Shown here one piece after another: positions 8,139 to 16,319 of a stretch of 26,475 bases of DNA. Location: contig JAAYFR010000312.1 of assembly GCA_012728155.1 (NCBI GenBank), forward strand, positions 1 to 26,475. The letters are read 5' to 3'. Position numbers and translations under genes: made by a program. Every line of letters begins with the position of its first letter. Positions within the stretch are counted from its first letter, which is position 1. Origin of the DNA: Bacteroidales bacterium (lineage in GTDB: Bacteria > Bacteroidota > Bacteroidia > Bacteroidales > Dysgonomonadaceae). The notes beneath the pieces are model-generated. The model ran no database searches, was not told the DNA's origin, and saw only the letters and a program-made list of their open reading frames with translations.

Positions 8139-8762
8139 TTATTTCATCTCTTTGATGACGATTGTCGGGCTCAAGAGTCCTCGATGTTTCAAGGTAGTGG
8201 TACGAGGAGAGCTGTGGAATGGAATTTCCACCTTAATACCGGGTGCTTTTATCCTGACAATATTTTGATTTTCCCTATTTATCCTGTATTGGTATTTTCC
8301 TTGTAAGGTTTCAATAGATATCGATTCTTCCAACTGATTACATAACGATTTTTGGGCTGAAAAATGCTTCGGGAGATATAGACCAAGCAACAATTTGAAG
8401 TCATTTTTGAAAAGATTGACCACTAAAGGTTTATTCATCGCATCGAGCAGGTGGTGCACAACAAAGGTATCGGTCCTCATTTCAAAATCAGCCATACTCA
8501 TCCCGAAATAGCTATTGACAAGTATCCGCACGGTTTCGGGGTCCTGCCTCTTTATCAGCATCATTCCATTCAAATGTTTACCAAAAAAGGAGATCTCCAT
8601 ATCAAAGGTTTGCAGGCTGTCGGTAGCTACTATCACCGACGGAATATCTGTGCGGGAAAGCAGTACCCTCTCGGTATCTCCACAACCGCTGCGTATGGAT
8701 GAGGCGCAGGAGGTGGCAAGCAAGCCAAAGGCCACAACACTAACGAATAGAAAATTTCTCAT
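8139..8762 (-). CDS. outer-membrane lipoprotein, possibly LolB-like
   Basis: The 207-residue protein begins with a lipoprotein signal peptide: basic start, hydrophobic core, and a lipobox ending at C19 (LLATSC). The rest is rich in beta strands (for example FDMEISFFGKHLNGMMLIKR) and has no enzyme motif that I recognise. Aryl-polyene clusters commonly carry a small lipoprotein beside a LolA homologue, and this gene overlaps the LolA-like gene by 23 bases. A LolB-like role, receiving the lipid at the outer membrane, is therefore reasonable; a DUF3261-type protein is the main alternative. It is the last gene before the interruption of the operon. Confidence 0.7.
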   Translation of the reverse strand: MRNFLFVSVVAFGLLATSCASSIRSGCGDTERVLLSRTDIPSVIVATDSLQTFDMEISFFGKHLNGMMLIKRQDPETVRILVNSYFGMSMADFEMRTDTFVVHHLLDAMNKPLVVNLFKNDFKLLLGLYLPKHFSAQKSLCNQLEESISIETLQGKYQYRINRENQNIVRIKAPGIKVEIPFHSSPRTTTLKHRGLLSPTIVIKEMK

Positions 8763-9372
8763 CCGTCTGAAGCGTATTGTATTGGGAGTTGGTAAAAATG
8801 TAATCGGTATAATCGTCGCTATTTTCTGTCATCCGGAGCTGCTTTACAGCCATCGTTTTCTTGTCGAACGTGATACCGATCTCCTTGATATAGGCTTTTA
8901 CTGACTGGCTCTTCGGCAATATCCTTACAAAATACTCTGAAGCCGATTGAAAATAGTACAATTCATAATCCTTGTCCAATGCTGAAATATTACCGATCAT
9001 ACTTGCTTCAATCAACCCTTTCATTTGCCCCATCATCTTATTCGAGCCGAGATTGACAGTGGTCCTCTTTCCGCCTGTCATCGTCTCTAACTTGTCTCCA
9101 TTGATGGTAATGGCATATTGCATCGGCTTGTCGTATTGCAGGCTGATCTTATTGGGTTTGCGGTAGTAAAACATGCCGGTCGACACCATCTTATTGGAAA
9201 AGACTTTCATAAATTTCTCCTGTCGGAAGCTACTTTCTACCGATTCTATCTCTTCAGCAACCTCTTTCAGCTCCCTCTCAAAATCAGCTATGTTGGTGAT
9301 GGGTTGCATCTCTTGTCCGAAGAGCAAAAAAGAGAGCGAAAAAAAATACAGTATAGTTGTAATTTTAAACAT
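8740..9372 (-). CDS. LolA-family periplasmic lipid/lipoprotein carrier
   Basis: This is a 210-residue protein with an N-terminal signal peptide (hydrophobic residues 4-19, cleavage probably near FGQ). The body has the LolA pattern: a helical start (about residues 25-45, including VEEI-like acidic helices and VESSFRQEKF), then strands such as VSTGMFYYRKPNKISLQY and TINGDKLETM. LolA proteins carry hydrophobic lipids across the periplasm in an open beta barrel. Dedicated LolA copies are a standard part of aryl-polyene clusters, where they are thought to carry the pigment lipid. The gene overlaps the deacetylase by 8 bases and the lipoprotein by 23, so all three are coupled. Confidence 0.87.
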   Translation of the reverse strand: MFKITTILYFFSLSFLLFGQEMQPITNIADFERELKEVAEEIESVESSFRQEKFMKVFSNKMVSTGMFYYRKPNKISLQYDKPMQYAITINGDKLETMTGGKRTTVNLGSNKMMGQMKGLIEASMIGNISALDKDYELYYFQSASEYFVRILPKSQSVKAYIKEIGITFDKKTMAVKQLRMTENSDDYTDYIFTNSQYNTLQTDEKFSIR

Positions 9373-10099
9373 ACAGATTAATTTGTTGATTTACCGATTT
9401 GTTGATTTGCTGATTTTTTTTTGAAAGCACATCATTCAACGACACCACCTTATAACCATTCTCTTGCAGATATACCAGCAGCTCCTCGGTCAATTCGGCA
9501 CAGCACGGCATTCGGTCATGCAACAGAATAATGACTCCCGGTTTCAGTTTTCGTTTAATCCGCCACACTACTTTATCGGCAGTTTGGGCTTGTGTATCGA
9601 GCGACCGGATACTCCAGCCGATGGTAGTCCATCCAAGCTCTTTGACCACACTTCTCATCGTAGGGTTGGTCACACCGAAAGGGGGACGAAAAAGGCGGAC
9701 TTGCCGTTCCGAAGCCTGTTCCAGAATTTGTTGCGCTTTCAACAAATCTTCCTTCATCTTCTTTTTCCCATACAACGGGAATGTGGCTTCATGACCATAG
9801 GAGTGATTTCCGATTGTATGTCCCTCATCCACTATTTTCCTGACAATTTCGGGGAACTGCTCCGCCTTATGGCCGACACAAAAGAAACAGGCTTTCGCAT
9901 CATATTTTTTCAGTACTTCGAGCAAAGGCAATGTTGTGGCGGGCTCCGGTCCGTCATCATAAGTAAGGGCAACCACCTTTTCATTGGTGTTGAGTCTGCA
10001 GACCGTCTTCAGGTAGACTCCCGCCGAAATGGACCAGGAAGACCAAAACAGCAGAAACAGCACGAAAAGAACCAAGAAAGCAATACCAAGCCAGATCAT
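9365..10099 (-). CDS. NodB-type polysaccharide deacetylase, membrane-anchored
   Basis: The 244-residue protein begins with a hydrophobic helix (residues 2-22), then a NodB domain with all main motifs: TYDDGP near residue 46 (metal and catalytic aspartates), HSYGH near 98 (the two metal histidines), RPPFG near 139 and LLHD near 194. Such enzymes remove N- or O-acetyl groups from sugars. Together with the GT2 glycosyltransferase it suggests that the product carries a sugar that is trimmed outside the membrane. The last 16 residues (NQQINKSVNQQINLYV) come from a short DNA repeat and are probably unstructured. Its start overlaps the stop of the ketosynthase-like gene by one base. Confidence 0.9.
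   Translation of the reverse strand: MIWLGIAFLVLFVLFLLFWSSWSISAGVYLKTVCRLNTNEKVVALTYDDGPEPATTLPLLEVLKKYDAKACFFCVGHKAEQFPEIVRKIVDEGHTIGNHSYGHEATFPLYGKKKMKEDLLKAQQILEQASERQVRLFRPPFGVTNPTMRSVVKELGWTTIGWSIRSLDTQAQTADKVVWRIKRKLKPGVIILLHDRMPCCAELTEELLVYLQENGYKVVSLNDVLSKKNQQINKSVNQQINLYV
9373..9424 (-). repeat. short AAATCAACAAATC-type tandem repeat, coding
   Basis: The plus strand here repeats the unit GATTTGTTGATTT with small changes and ends in a run of T. Repeats of this kind are usually seen between Bacteroidota genes. Here it encodes the NQQINKSVNQQIN tail of the deacetylase. Confidence 0.6.
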
Positions 10100-10965
10100 T
10101 ATCCTTTAAATTTTTCGATCAATACCATCGTATGATTATGCAAGAAAGAGTTGGCGATCAACACAAACCCAGCACCATTCAATTGCGTACAGGCATACCA
10201 CAAGCCAAACGAAGAAGCTGTCTGATACTCTCCACATATAGGTTTGAACATATCATCGGAGACAACAGCGGCATCGGAAGCATTATTCTTTTGCAGGAAA
10301 TTCAATCGTTTTTCAGCCAACTGATCCTGTGAGAAATCGCCACTCACCATATCCACTGCCACAATACGGGCGATGGTACGTTCCATCTTCTGATTTCCCA
10401 GCAAAAAGAAGGAGGCTCCCTCACCTGCAGGAAATTTTCGCCAAACTCCCATCCGTGCCAGGATATGATAAGCTGTGGGAGTAAGTTCGTCCACCGAACC
10501 TACAAGCAGGCTACCTGCATCACCGGCTTGCAACTGCATCAGACCATCAATAAGGGCGCTTTCAAATGAAAAAGCACGGTGTACGTAGGTAGTATTATAA
10601 GCCTTGTTGCCCAACAGTAAAGCTATCTGTCCACCAATAGTGTTGAATGTGGATTGGATAAACGGTGTGGGTGACAGTAACTCTTCGTGGTGTGAACCGA
10701 TCGACTGCAAAAACTTCTCACTATCGGCCAAACAACCCAATCCTGTAGCGGTGATAATGGCTTCCGGTTTTTCAGATATATTTTGGAGGCATTGAAGAGC
10801 GGCAGTCACTCCCATCTTTACAATACGGCTCATACGACGCCTCAATCCTGCATCTTTGATCCACTCTTTGTAATCGGGTTCACAGGCTGAAAAACGACCT
10901 TCCACAGCTTCATCCTGCGGATATATGGATGCAAGTGATTGTATGTAAACGGAGTATTTATTCAT
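10099..10965 (-). CDS. ketosynthase-like protein without catalytic cysteine (chain-length-factor-like)
   Basis: The 288-residue protein is shorter than a true ketosynthase (about 400) and aligns with its N-terminal two thirds. The nucleophile region TACSSS of active enzymes reads HRAFSFESA here, with F132 in place of the cysteine, and the two C-terminal active-site histidine motifs are not present. It directly follows an intact ketosynthase gene (22-base gap). That pairing of a complete and a cysteine-less subunit is the KS/chain-length-factor arrangement of type II polyketide and aryl-polyene systems, where the inactive subunit shapes the chain tunnel. Chain length control is inferred. The structural partner is most likely the product of 10989-12173. 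Confidence 0.82.
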   Translation of the reverse strand: MNKYSVYIQSLASIYPQDEAVEGRFSACEPDYKEWIKDAGLRRRMSRIVKMGVTAALQCLQNISEKPEAIITATGLGCLADSEKFLQSIGSHHEELLSPTPFIQSTFNTIGGQIALLLGNKAYNTTYVHRAFSFESALIDGLMQLQAGDAGSLLVGSVDELTPTAYHILARMGVWRKFPAGEGASFFLLGNQKMERTIARIVAVDMVSGDFSQDQLAEKRLNFLQKNNASDAAVVSDDMFKPICGEYQTASSFGLWYACTQLNGAGFVLIANSFLHNHTMVLIEKFKG

Positions 10966-10988
10966 TGGCTCTTTGCTTCAGGGTAGTT

Positions 10989-12173
10989 TTATTGCTGAAA
11001 AATTAACGCCGCATTATTTCCTCCAAAACCAAACGAATTGGAAAGTACAGTGGTTATATCCTGATCTTCCATCATTTCTGTCACTGCGATTAATCCGGTT
11101 TGCTTGATAGGACTCTTGAAATTGAGCGTCGGGAAAATAACTCCTTCACTGAGGACCAGTACGCTGAATACGGCTTCCAATCCCGCCGCCGCACCGAGTG
11201 TATGTCCGGTAAACGACTTGGTGGAACTCAATGGTGGCACCTGCTCACCAAACAGCCGTTTTATGGCAGTACTTTCAGAGAGATCGTTATTGTGCGTCCC
11301 TGTCCCATGCAGATTGATATAATCAACCGAAGAGGGATCGATACCGGCTTTATCCAAAGCATGCCGCATTGCCAAAAAAGCACCTTCCCCATCGGGAGAT
11401 GATGCCGTTTGGTGATAAGCATCATTGGCATTGGCATAGCCGGTAAGCCGGCAATAGACTTTCGACTCCGGTGTGAGCGACTTCTCCGATTGCAGCACCA
11501 GATAACCCGCACCTTCACCCAAATTGAGACCTGCACGACTCTCATCAAACGGGCGGCAGGGCGCACTATCCAAAATCATCAACGAATTAAAACCGTTGAG
11601 TGTGAAACGGCACAATGCATCAACGCCACCTGCCAACACCGCATCAAGCAGCCCCTGTTCAATCATTCGTGCTCCCAGCATAATGGCATTGGCGGATGAA
11701 GAACAAGCAGTGCTGACACTGGTACGGAAACCCTCCAAATGGAGATAGTCGGCAATGCGCTCAGTATGGTCGCCAATATCGTGATGTGCAACCATACGCA
11801 AACGTCCTTTTCTCTGATTGACAGCGTATTCAGCATAAAACTGCTCACTCAGATCCATTCCGCCGACCGAGGAGGATGAAATCAATCCTATACGCAGACC
11901 TTCATTAGGAAATCCCGCATCCTGAAATGCTTGCCTGCTTGCCACCATCCCGAGTAAAGCGGTCCGCGAGAAGAGTCGATCGGGATCCAAACCGAGATGG
12001 TTTTTTAATTGCTCGTTGCTCCTTTTCACTTCCGCGACGGGCAGTTGAAGTGTAGTCTGAAAAAGTGTCACCTCTCCCAGTCCGCTCCGTCCGGCCCTGA
12101 ATGCCTGCAAATGCTCTTCAGCACCACATCCCAAGCCCGACACACACCCTATACCGGTAACGGCAACGCTCAT
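10989..12173 (-). CDS. beta-ketoacyl-ACP synthase (KAS II type), elongating
   Basis: The 394-residue protein has the full catalytic triad of the thiolase-fold ketosynthases: C157 in STACSSS, H289 in NLHGTGT and H324 in FTGHTLGAAAG. It condenses malonyl-ACP with the growing acyl chain. It is the catalytic half of the presumed KS/chain-length-factor pair with the next gene. The ATG at 12173 overlaps the stop of the ACP gene by 4 bases (ATGA), so enzyme and carrier are produced together. Confidence 0.93.
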   Translation of the reverse strand: MSVAVTGIGCVSGLGCGAEEHLQAFRAGRSGLGEVTLFQTTLQLPVAEVKRSNEQLKNHLGLDPDRLFSRTALLGMVASRQAFQDAGFPNEGLRIGLISSSSVGGMDLSEQFYAEYAVNQRKGRLRMVAHHDIGDHTERIADYLHLEGFRTSVSTACSSSANAIMLGARMIEQGLLDAVLAGGVDALCRFTLNGFNSLMILDSAPCRPFDESRAGLNLGEGAGYLVLQSEKSLTPESKVYCRLTGYANANDAYHQTASSPDGEGAFLAMRHALDKAGIDPSSVDYINLHGTGTHNNDLSESTAIKRLFGEQVPPLSSTKSFTGHTLGAAAGLEAVFSVLVLSEGVIFPTLNFKSPIKQTGLIAVTEMMEDQDITTVLSNSFGFGGNNAALIFQQ

Positions 12174-12427
12174 TTTTTACGATTCTTGCCGATAAAATCA
12201 GCCAATGTATTTATAGAATAAAAAATCTCCTTGGACTCTTCAGGTTTCGTCAGACGAATGCCATAATTCCGTTCAAGGATAAGGATAATCTCCAATGCGT
12301 CGATAGAGTCCAGTCCCAAGCCGTCACCAAAAAGCGGATCTTCGTCCACGATCTCTTCCGCGGTTATATCTTCCAGATTCAACGCTTGAATCAGCGCCTC
12401 TTTTAGTTCTTTTTTCAATTGATCCAT
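12170..12427 (-). CDS. acyl carrier protein
   Basis: The 85-residue acidic protein has the phosphopantetheine site LGLDSIDALE, with S41 as the attachment serine. It carries the growing polyene as a thioester. It is the second ACP of the cluster; the other is at 17215-17466. It is the first gene after an internal promoter at 12518-12549, and is preceded by the only real gap (106 bases) in this half of the operon. The two ACPs differ clearly in sequence and probably serve different steps, for example starter loading and elongation. Confidence 0.93.
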   Translation of the reverse strand: MDQLKKELKEALIQALNLEDITAEEIVDEDPLFGDGLGLDSIDALEIILILERNYGIRLTKPEESKEIFYSINTLADFIGKNRKK

Positions 12428-12517
12428 ATGTAAAACGAATAATATTTCCTACAATAAGTTTACCACTCTTCTTTATTTTCAGTCTCACTACGGCACAATG
12501 GCCATACAATATCCGGA

Positions 12518-12549
12518 CAAAGGTAACAAACCCTTATCTTTCCATCAAA
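12518..12549 (-). promoter_or_regulatory. internal promoter ahead of the second ACP
   Basis: On the minus strand TTTG (12549-12546), a spacer of exactly 20 bases, and TACCTTTG (12525-12518) match the Bacteroidota -33/-7 consensus. The -33 box is within the end of the ketosynthase fusion gene and the -7 box is just after its stop. The leader to the ACP start would be about 80 bases. The same spacing is seen at the promoter of the ammonia lyase. Confidence 0.65.
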
Positions 12550-14327
12550 TAAAAATCGGATAGAAAGTTGTCACCCAACAAGTCGCACCAACCCACGATA
12601 CAATAGCCCAAATTCTGCTCTTTCATCGCTATTTCGGCGTATTTCAACAGAAATTCCTTGTCGCATTCCCGTTGGATAAAAAAGGTGTTTTCACCCTTCA
12701 TCTTCCAGTAGATACAAATCTCTCCCAGCATGACATTGGGCAAGGTATAGACGAAAAGGGCGGGGCTAGCCTCCCGGTCACCCACCGCATCGAGGTTGCG
12801 TCGATAGTGGATATCTGTATCGAGCGACGATGAACAATTGGCCATGACAATTCCTTTCGACTCCGGTGGGAGTTCGGAAAACCTTTCTATAGAACGGGTA
12901 AGAAATGAGGTGGTGATAAAACCCAGTTTCGACAGATCGTCCATCTTGTAGAACTTGCGATAGTTCAGATTGAGTGAATGATAAGCCTTCCGGATAAAGG
13001 TCGGGAAATCGTCCGTCAGTTCATTCACGAGCTGACGCTCCCCATTCAGTTCCACGCCAGAAGCATTGATGGTACATCGGGAGACAATTGTTGCTCTTTC
13101 TGGAGAGGGAAGGGAGCCATTCTTCGTCGCGAGCGGCGAGAATTGATCCGACAGCCGGGACGAAAATCCTCTTTTCCCAATCACTATCGCCGCATTACAA
13201 CCGCCAAATCCCGACGCTGTTTTCAGGCAATAAGTCAATTCCACAGGTCGATGCGACGCATCAATATGGAGCGGATAGGGTACGCCGATGGTTTGAAATC
13301 CCAACACACCGAACAGGATATCGTTTTCGAGTTGCTGTTTGCAGATGATCGTCTCAATCACCCCGGCCGCACCGAGTGTATGACCGAAATAGGGTTTCAA
13401 ACTCTGCACAGGTTTTTCAGAAAGCCTTGAAAGGTGCAGTGCTTTGCTTTCCATTTCGTCGTTATAGATAGTGGCCGTACCATGCGCATTGACGAAAAGC
13501 CCATCGTTTCCCGAAATACCGGCCTGTGCCAAAGCCTGCTCTATAGCCAGATGTAGCTCTTCTCCCGTACGCGACGGGCCTGAAATATGATTGGCATCAT
13601 TGGTGATGGCACCGCCCAGTAAAACAATCGGTTCTTTCCCGGTCACCCATCTTTTTTCTGTGGTAAGCAAAATCGACCCACAAGCCTCTCCCAAAGAGAG
13701 ACCGTCACGATCGGCATCATAAGGCTTGCATCGATCCGCACTTACCGATTTGAATGCATGAAAACCGGTTACAATAAAATTCGATAGTTCATCGCCTCCG
13801 GCCACTACAATATGCTTGAACCTGCCATTCTCAATCAGCCTCTTTGCCACGATCATGGCAGAAACACCCGAAATACAGGCATTACAAATCACGATAGGCC
13901 GGGTAGTAAATCCGAAATATGAGGCAACTCTTTCGGCAGAATGGGAGAGGAAAAGTTCGTCTCCGGTTTCATTTTCGGCAGAAAGGCGACTGACATTGCC
14001 TTTGGTGGATGCCAGTATCAATCCGCAATCGCTTTGGTGCACATCTATACCGCTCTGAACCAATGTCTGACGGATAGAAAGGATCAAAAGTTGTTCCAAA
14101 CGGGAAAAATCATGCAAATTGTGCTCGCCGACTAATAGGCGTAAACGATCATTATCAATTTTTGCACCATAGAACAATTCAGAATAAAACTGTGAATCAC
14201 AAATAGGGTGTAGCCCCGATTGATACCGAAGCATCTCTTCCCGGCATTCTCCGGTAGAAAATCCAAGCGAACTGATCATGGCATCCGCCGTCAGATAAAT
14301 CACCGGATATTCCATCTCTCCTTCCAT
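12534..14327 (-). CDS. beta-ketoacyl-ACP synthase fused to a C-terminal KS-like domain
   Basis: Residues 1 to about 385 form a complete ketosynthase with C151 (NACISG), H282 (NAHGTAT) and H315 (FGHTLGAAG). Residues from about 413 to 597 form a second domain with a KS-like segment GIVMANCSSSLDTD at 492-505 and PALFVYTLPNVMLGE at 522-536. It lacks an active-site cysteine in the usual context and lacks both histidine motifs. In other Bacteroidota clusters that I recall, this second unit is a separate small gene annotated as 3-oxoacyl-ACP synthase, so here the two seem to be fused. The stretch 386-412 looks like a linker. The start at 14327 overlaps the thioesterase gene by 28 bases; an ATG four codons later (14315) is equally possible. 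Confidence 0.88.
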   Translation of the reverse strand: MEGEMEYPVIYLTADAMISSLGFSTGECREEMLRYQSGLHPICDSQFYSELFYGAKIDNDRLRLLVGEHNLHDFSRLEQLLILSIRQTLVQSGIDVHQSDCGLILASTKGNVSRLSAENETGDELFLSHSAERVASYFGFTTRPIVICNACISGVSAMIVAKRLIENGRFKHIVVAGGDELSNFIVTGFHAFKSVSADRCKPYDADRDGLSLGEACGSILLTTEKRWVTGKEPIVLLGGAITNDANHISGPSRTGEELHLAIEQALAQAGISGNDGLFVNAHGTATIYNDEMESKALHLSRLSEKPVQSLKPYFGHTLGAAGVIETIICKQQLENDILFGVLGFQTIGVPYPLHIDASHRPVELTYCLKTASGFGGCNAAIVIGKRGFSSRLSDQFSPLATKNGSLPSPERATIVSRCTINASGVELNGERQLVNELTDDFPTFIRKAYHSLNLNYRKFYKMDDLSKLGFITTSFLTRSIERFSELPPESKGIVMANCSSSLDTDIHYRRNLDAVGDREASPALFVYTLPNVMLGEICIYWKMKGENTFFIQRECDKEFLLKYAEIAMKEQNLGYCIVGWCDLLGDNFLSDFYLMER

Positions 14328-14743
14328 TTGAGATAAAAATCAGGATTATTCAGTTCTAATAAATTGGTATATAGATGGGTAAAAACCTGCACTGTGGATG
14401 CCTCTGCCACCACGGCACCATCGCTCTTGCGGTAAATGGTGTAGTCGAATTGAATTTTTGCGGCATCACAAGCCACATAGCGTGTCTCTACAATAGCCTG
14501 TTCGTTGAATGAGAGCGAGAGTTTATAATCAATATTCAGCTTCACGATGGGTGCCGCAAAACCGGCCTCCCTCATATCCATATAGCCAAGTCCGTAGCGT
14601 TGACCGAAAGATTCACGGCCGTCCTCAATATACTTCACATACTCTCCGTGCCATACGATCTGCAAGGCATCCACTTCGCTAAACCGCACCCGGGCCTCTA
14701 CTCGGTCGATGAGCGATGCTTCCCTTTTTTGTTTTCGCTTCAT
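14300..14743 (-). CDS. acyl-CoA/acyl-ACP thioesterase, 4HBT hotdog family
   Basis: The 147-residue protein has the 4-hydroxybenzoyl-CoA thioesterase pattern: FSEVDALQIVWHGEYVKYIE at residues 21-40, with D25 as the likely catalytic acid and E40 in the following helix. It would hydrolyse an acyl thioester. In aryl-polyene clusters such a gene may release stalled chains or free the product from the ACP; the substrate is not shown by sequence. Its start shares one base with the stop of the dehydratase gene, and its end overlaps the ketosynthase fusion. Confidence 0.85.
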   Translation of the reverse strand: MKRKQKREASLIDRVEARVRFSEVDALQIVWHGEYVKYIEDGRESFGQRYGLGYMDMREAGFAAPIVKLNIDYKLSLSFNEQAIVETRYVACDAAKIQFDYTIYRKSDGAVVAEASTVQVFTHLYTNLLELNNPDFYLKWKERWNIR

Positions 14744-15198
14744 TATTTATTCAAGTATATTTTCAAATCACTTTCGGCAATCAATTCATCTCCCACCCAC
14801 GACTTCACCCTTGCAAGCGTGATATTTCCCACCTCTTGGATAATACTTACCACCGTCCACAATTCACTCCCCACCCGGGGGTATGTATAAATGGAGAACT
14901 TACTTACGGCACCGATAAATCCGATGGGAACGGTTTCGTTATTTTGTACAAAAAGAAATCCGATACGGGCGGCGGCAGATTGTGCAAAATGCTCAATCAC
15001 TCCCTCTTCAGTAAATATACCGTCACAGCAAAAAAGATTCTCTGCCGTTACTGTAAGCCCAGAGAACGAATGGCAACCATCGACACCGAAAAACTGATCG
15101 ACCATCACCATCGGTTCCCGTTGCGGGATCAACTCCAACATAGTATCTCCGGAATAAACCGGATCCTGAAAAAAAGTTTTATAAGGGTTCACTTTCAA
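14743..15198 (-). CDS. ApeP-like hotdog dehydratase
   Basis: The 151-residue protein has the hotdog dehydratase frame: LELIPQREPMVMVD at residues 21-34 and GVIEHFAQSAAARIG at 66-80, where E69 aligns with the catalytic glutamate of FabZ. The loop that carries the catalytic histidine (GHFPxxP) is replaced by NLFCCDGIFTE. This matches my memory of the ApeP-type second dehydratase of aryl-polyene clusters, which works with a conventional one (here 6981-7352). It starts 4 bases after the stop of the methyltransferase gene. Activity alone is uncertain because the histidine is missing. Confidence 0.78.
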   Translation of the reverse strand: MKVNPYKTFFQDPVYSGDTMLELIPQREPMVMVDQFFGVDGCHSFSGLTVTAENLFCCDGIFTEEGVIEHFAQSAAARIGFLFVQNNETVPIGFIGAVSKFSIYTYPRVGSELWTVVSIIQEVGNITLARVKSWVGDELIAESDLKIYLNK

Positions 15199-15202
15199 CT
15201 TT

Positions 15203-16288
15203 TCATTTTTTCACGCATTCCACAATACTATGTCCCAATCCAATATGGTCATGAATTTTATCGATCGTCAGTCCGGCCTTCTCAATAATACGAATCATAT
15301 CTTCGGAATAGTACATCTTGCTGTTTCCATTAGCCATGGCAGTAAAATAGAGACTCGTCTGCGCCAGACAAAATGCCGATGTCTCAAACCGTTGTCGGTC
15401 CCAGAAGGTCTCCATTACGAACAGGCGACTATCCCTGCTCATCGATTGAGCTGCACGTGAAACAATGCTATAGATCTGCTCTTCCGAAAAACAGTCCAGA
15501 AACTGGCTCATCCAGATAGCCTCAAAAGGGGCAGGAAATATGGTTTCAGGATCCAACAAATCGACCGGATATCCATGGATACGGTCAGCTCCGGGAAGGT
15601 CCGCTATCTCTGATTTCATCAGACCGATCTGCTGTGGCAAATCCATAATGGTTACCTCCACATCGGGTGAGTACCCTACGCATTGCAGCGACCAGCGCCC
15701 GGTATTTCCACCCACATCAAGTAACGTTTGGGGAGAATGGGTAAAGACCACTTCAAGTGCCTGTCGGAATGAGTTGTCGGAATAAAAATGATCAAATCCG
15801 AACCAACTTTTCTGTATCTGTGCAGGGAGCGACGAAAGTCCTTCATAGATGGTGGGCCAGTCGCCAAAAACTTTCAATCCTTCGGGCTTACCGTTCAGCA
15901 GAGCCTCTTCCAACGAGAAGAGTCCGAGATAATTCACATCGTGGTTGAAGTCCATATTCACCTTAACCATCGGATCAGTCAAGAAAAACCAGCCTATTTT
16001 GCTCAGATAAAACCGCCCCTCTTTCAACAACACCGTTCCGGTTGTCAGTGATGATTCCAACAATACTTGCGTAGCATAAAGAGAGAGTTCTGCCTTTTCA
16101 GCCACCTCATCCATTGTCAATCCAACATCATTATCGCGCAAAAGCGAAAAAATTCCGAATTTATGCATCAAGCGGGTTACCTGAAAGACCACCGGAGAAA
16201 ATGCGATCAGATGTGCCATCCGCTGTGCCTCAGGGGCAGAGAGATGGTCGCTTCCATAAGCTTGTTTTAACGGCGTTTCTAATTTCAT
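15203..16288 (-). CDS. SAM-dependent O-methyltransferase
   Basis: The 361-residue protein has the two-part structure of the plant-type O-methyltransferase family: an N-terminal helical and winged-helix dimerisation region (about residues 20-105) and a catalytic domain whose SAM motif LLDVGGNTGRW is at residues 189-199, followed by the acidic D216 region in VTIMDLPQQ. Aryl polyenes and flexirubins often carry a methoxy or methyl group on the ring, so methylation of a phenolic head group made from coumarate is the likely job. C-methylation cannot be excluded. It sits 31 bases after the acyltransferase gene. Confidence 0.87.
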   Translation of the reverse strand: MKLETPLKQAYGSDHLSAPEAQRMAHLIAFSPVVFQVTRLMHKFGIFSLLRDNDVGLTMDEVAEKAELSLYATQVLLESSLTTGTVLLKEGRFYLSKIGWFFLTDPMVKVNMDFNHDVNYLGLFSLEEALLNGKPEGLKVFGDWPTIYEGLSSLPAQIQKSWFGFDHFYSDNSFRQALEVVFTHSPQTLLDVGGNTGRWSLQCVGYSPDVEVTIMDLPQQIGLMKSEIADLPGADRIHGYPVDLLDPETIFPAPFEAIWMSQFLDCFSEEQIYSIVSRAAQSMSRDSRLFVMETFWDRQRFETSAFCLAQTSLYFTAMANGNSKMYYSEDMIRIIEKAGLTIDKIHDHIGLGHSIVECVKK

Positions 16289-16319
16289 TATTTATGATTA
16301 GTGTGTGACCTGCAACATC

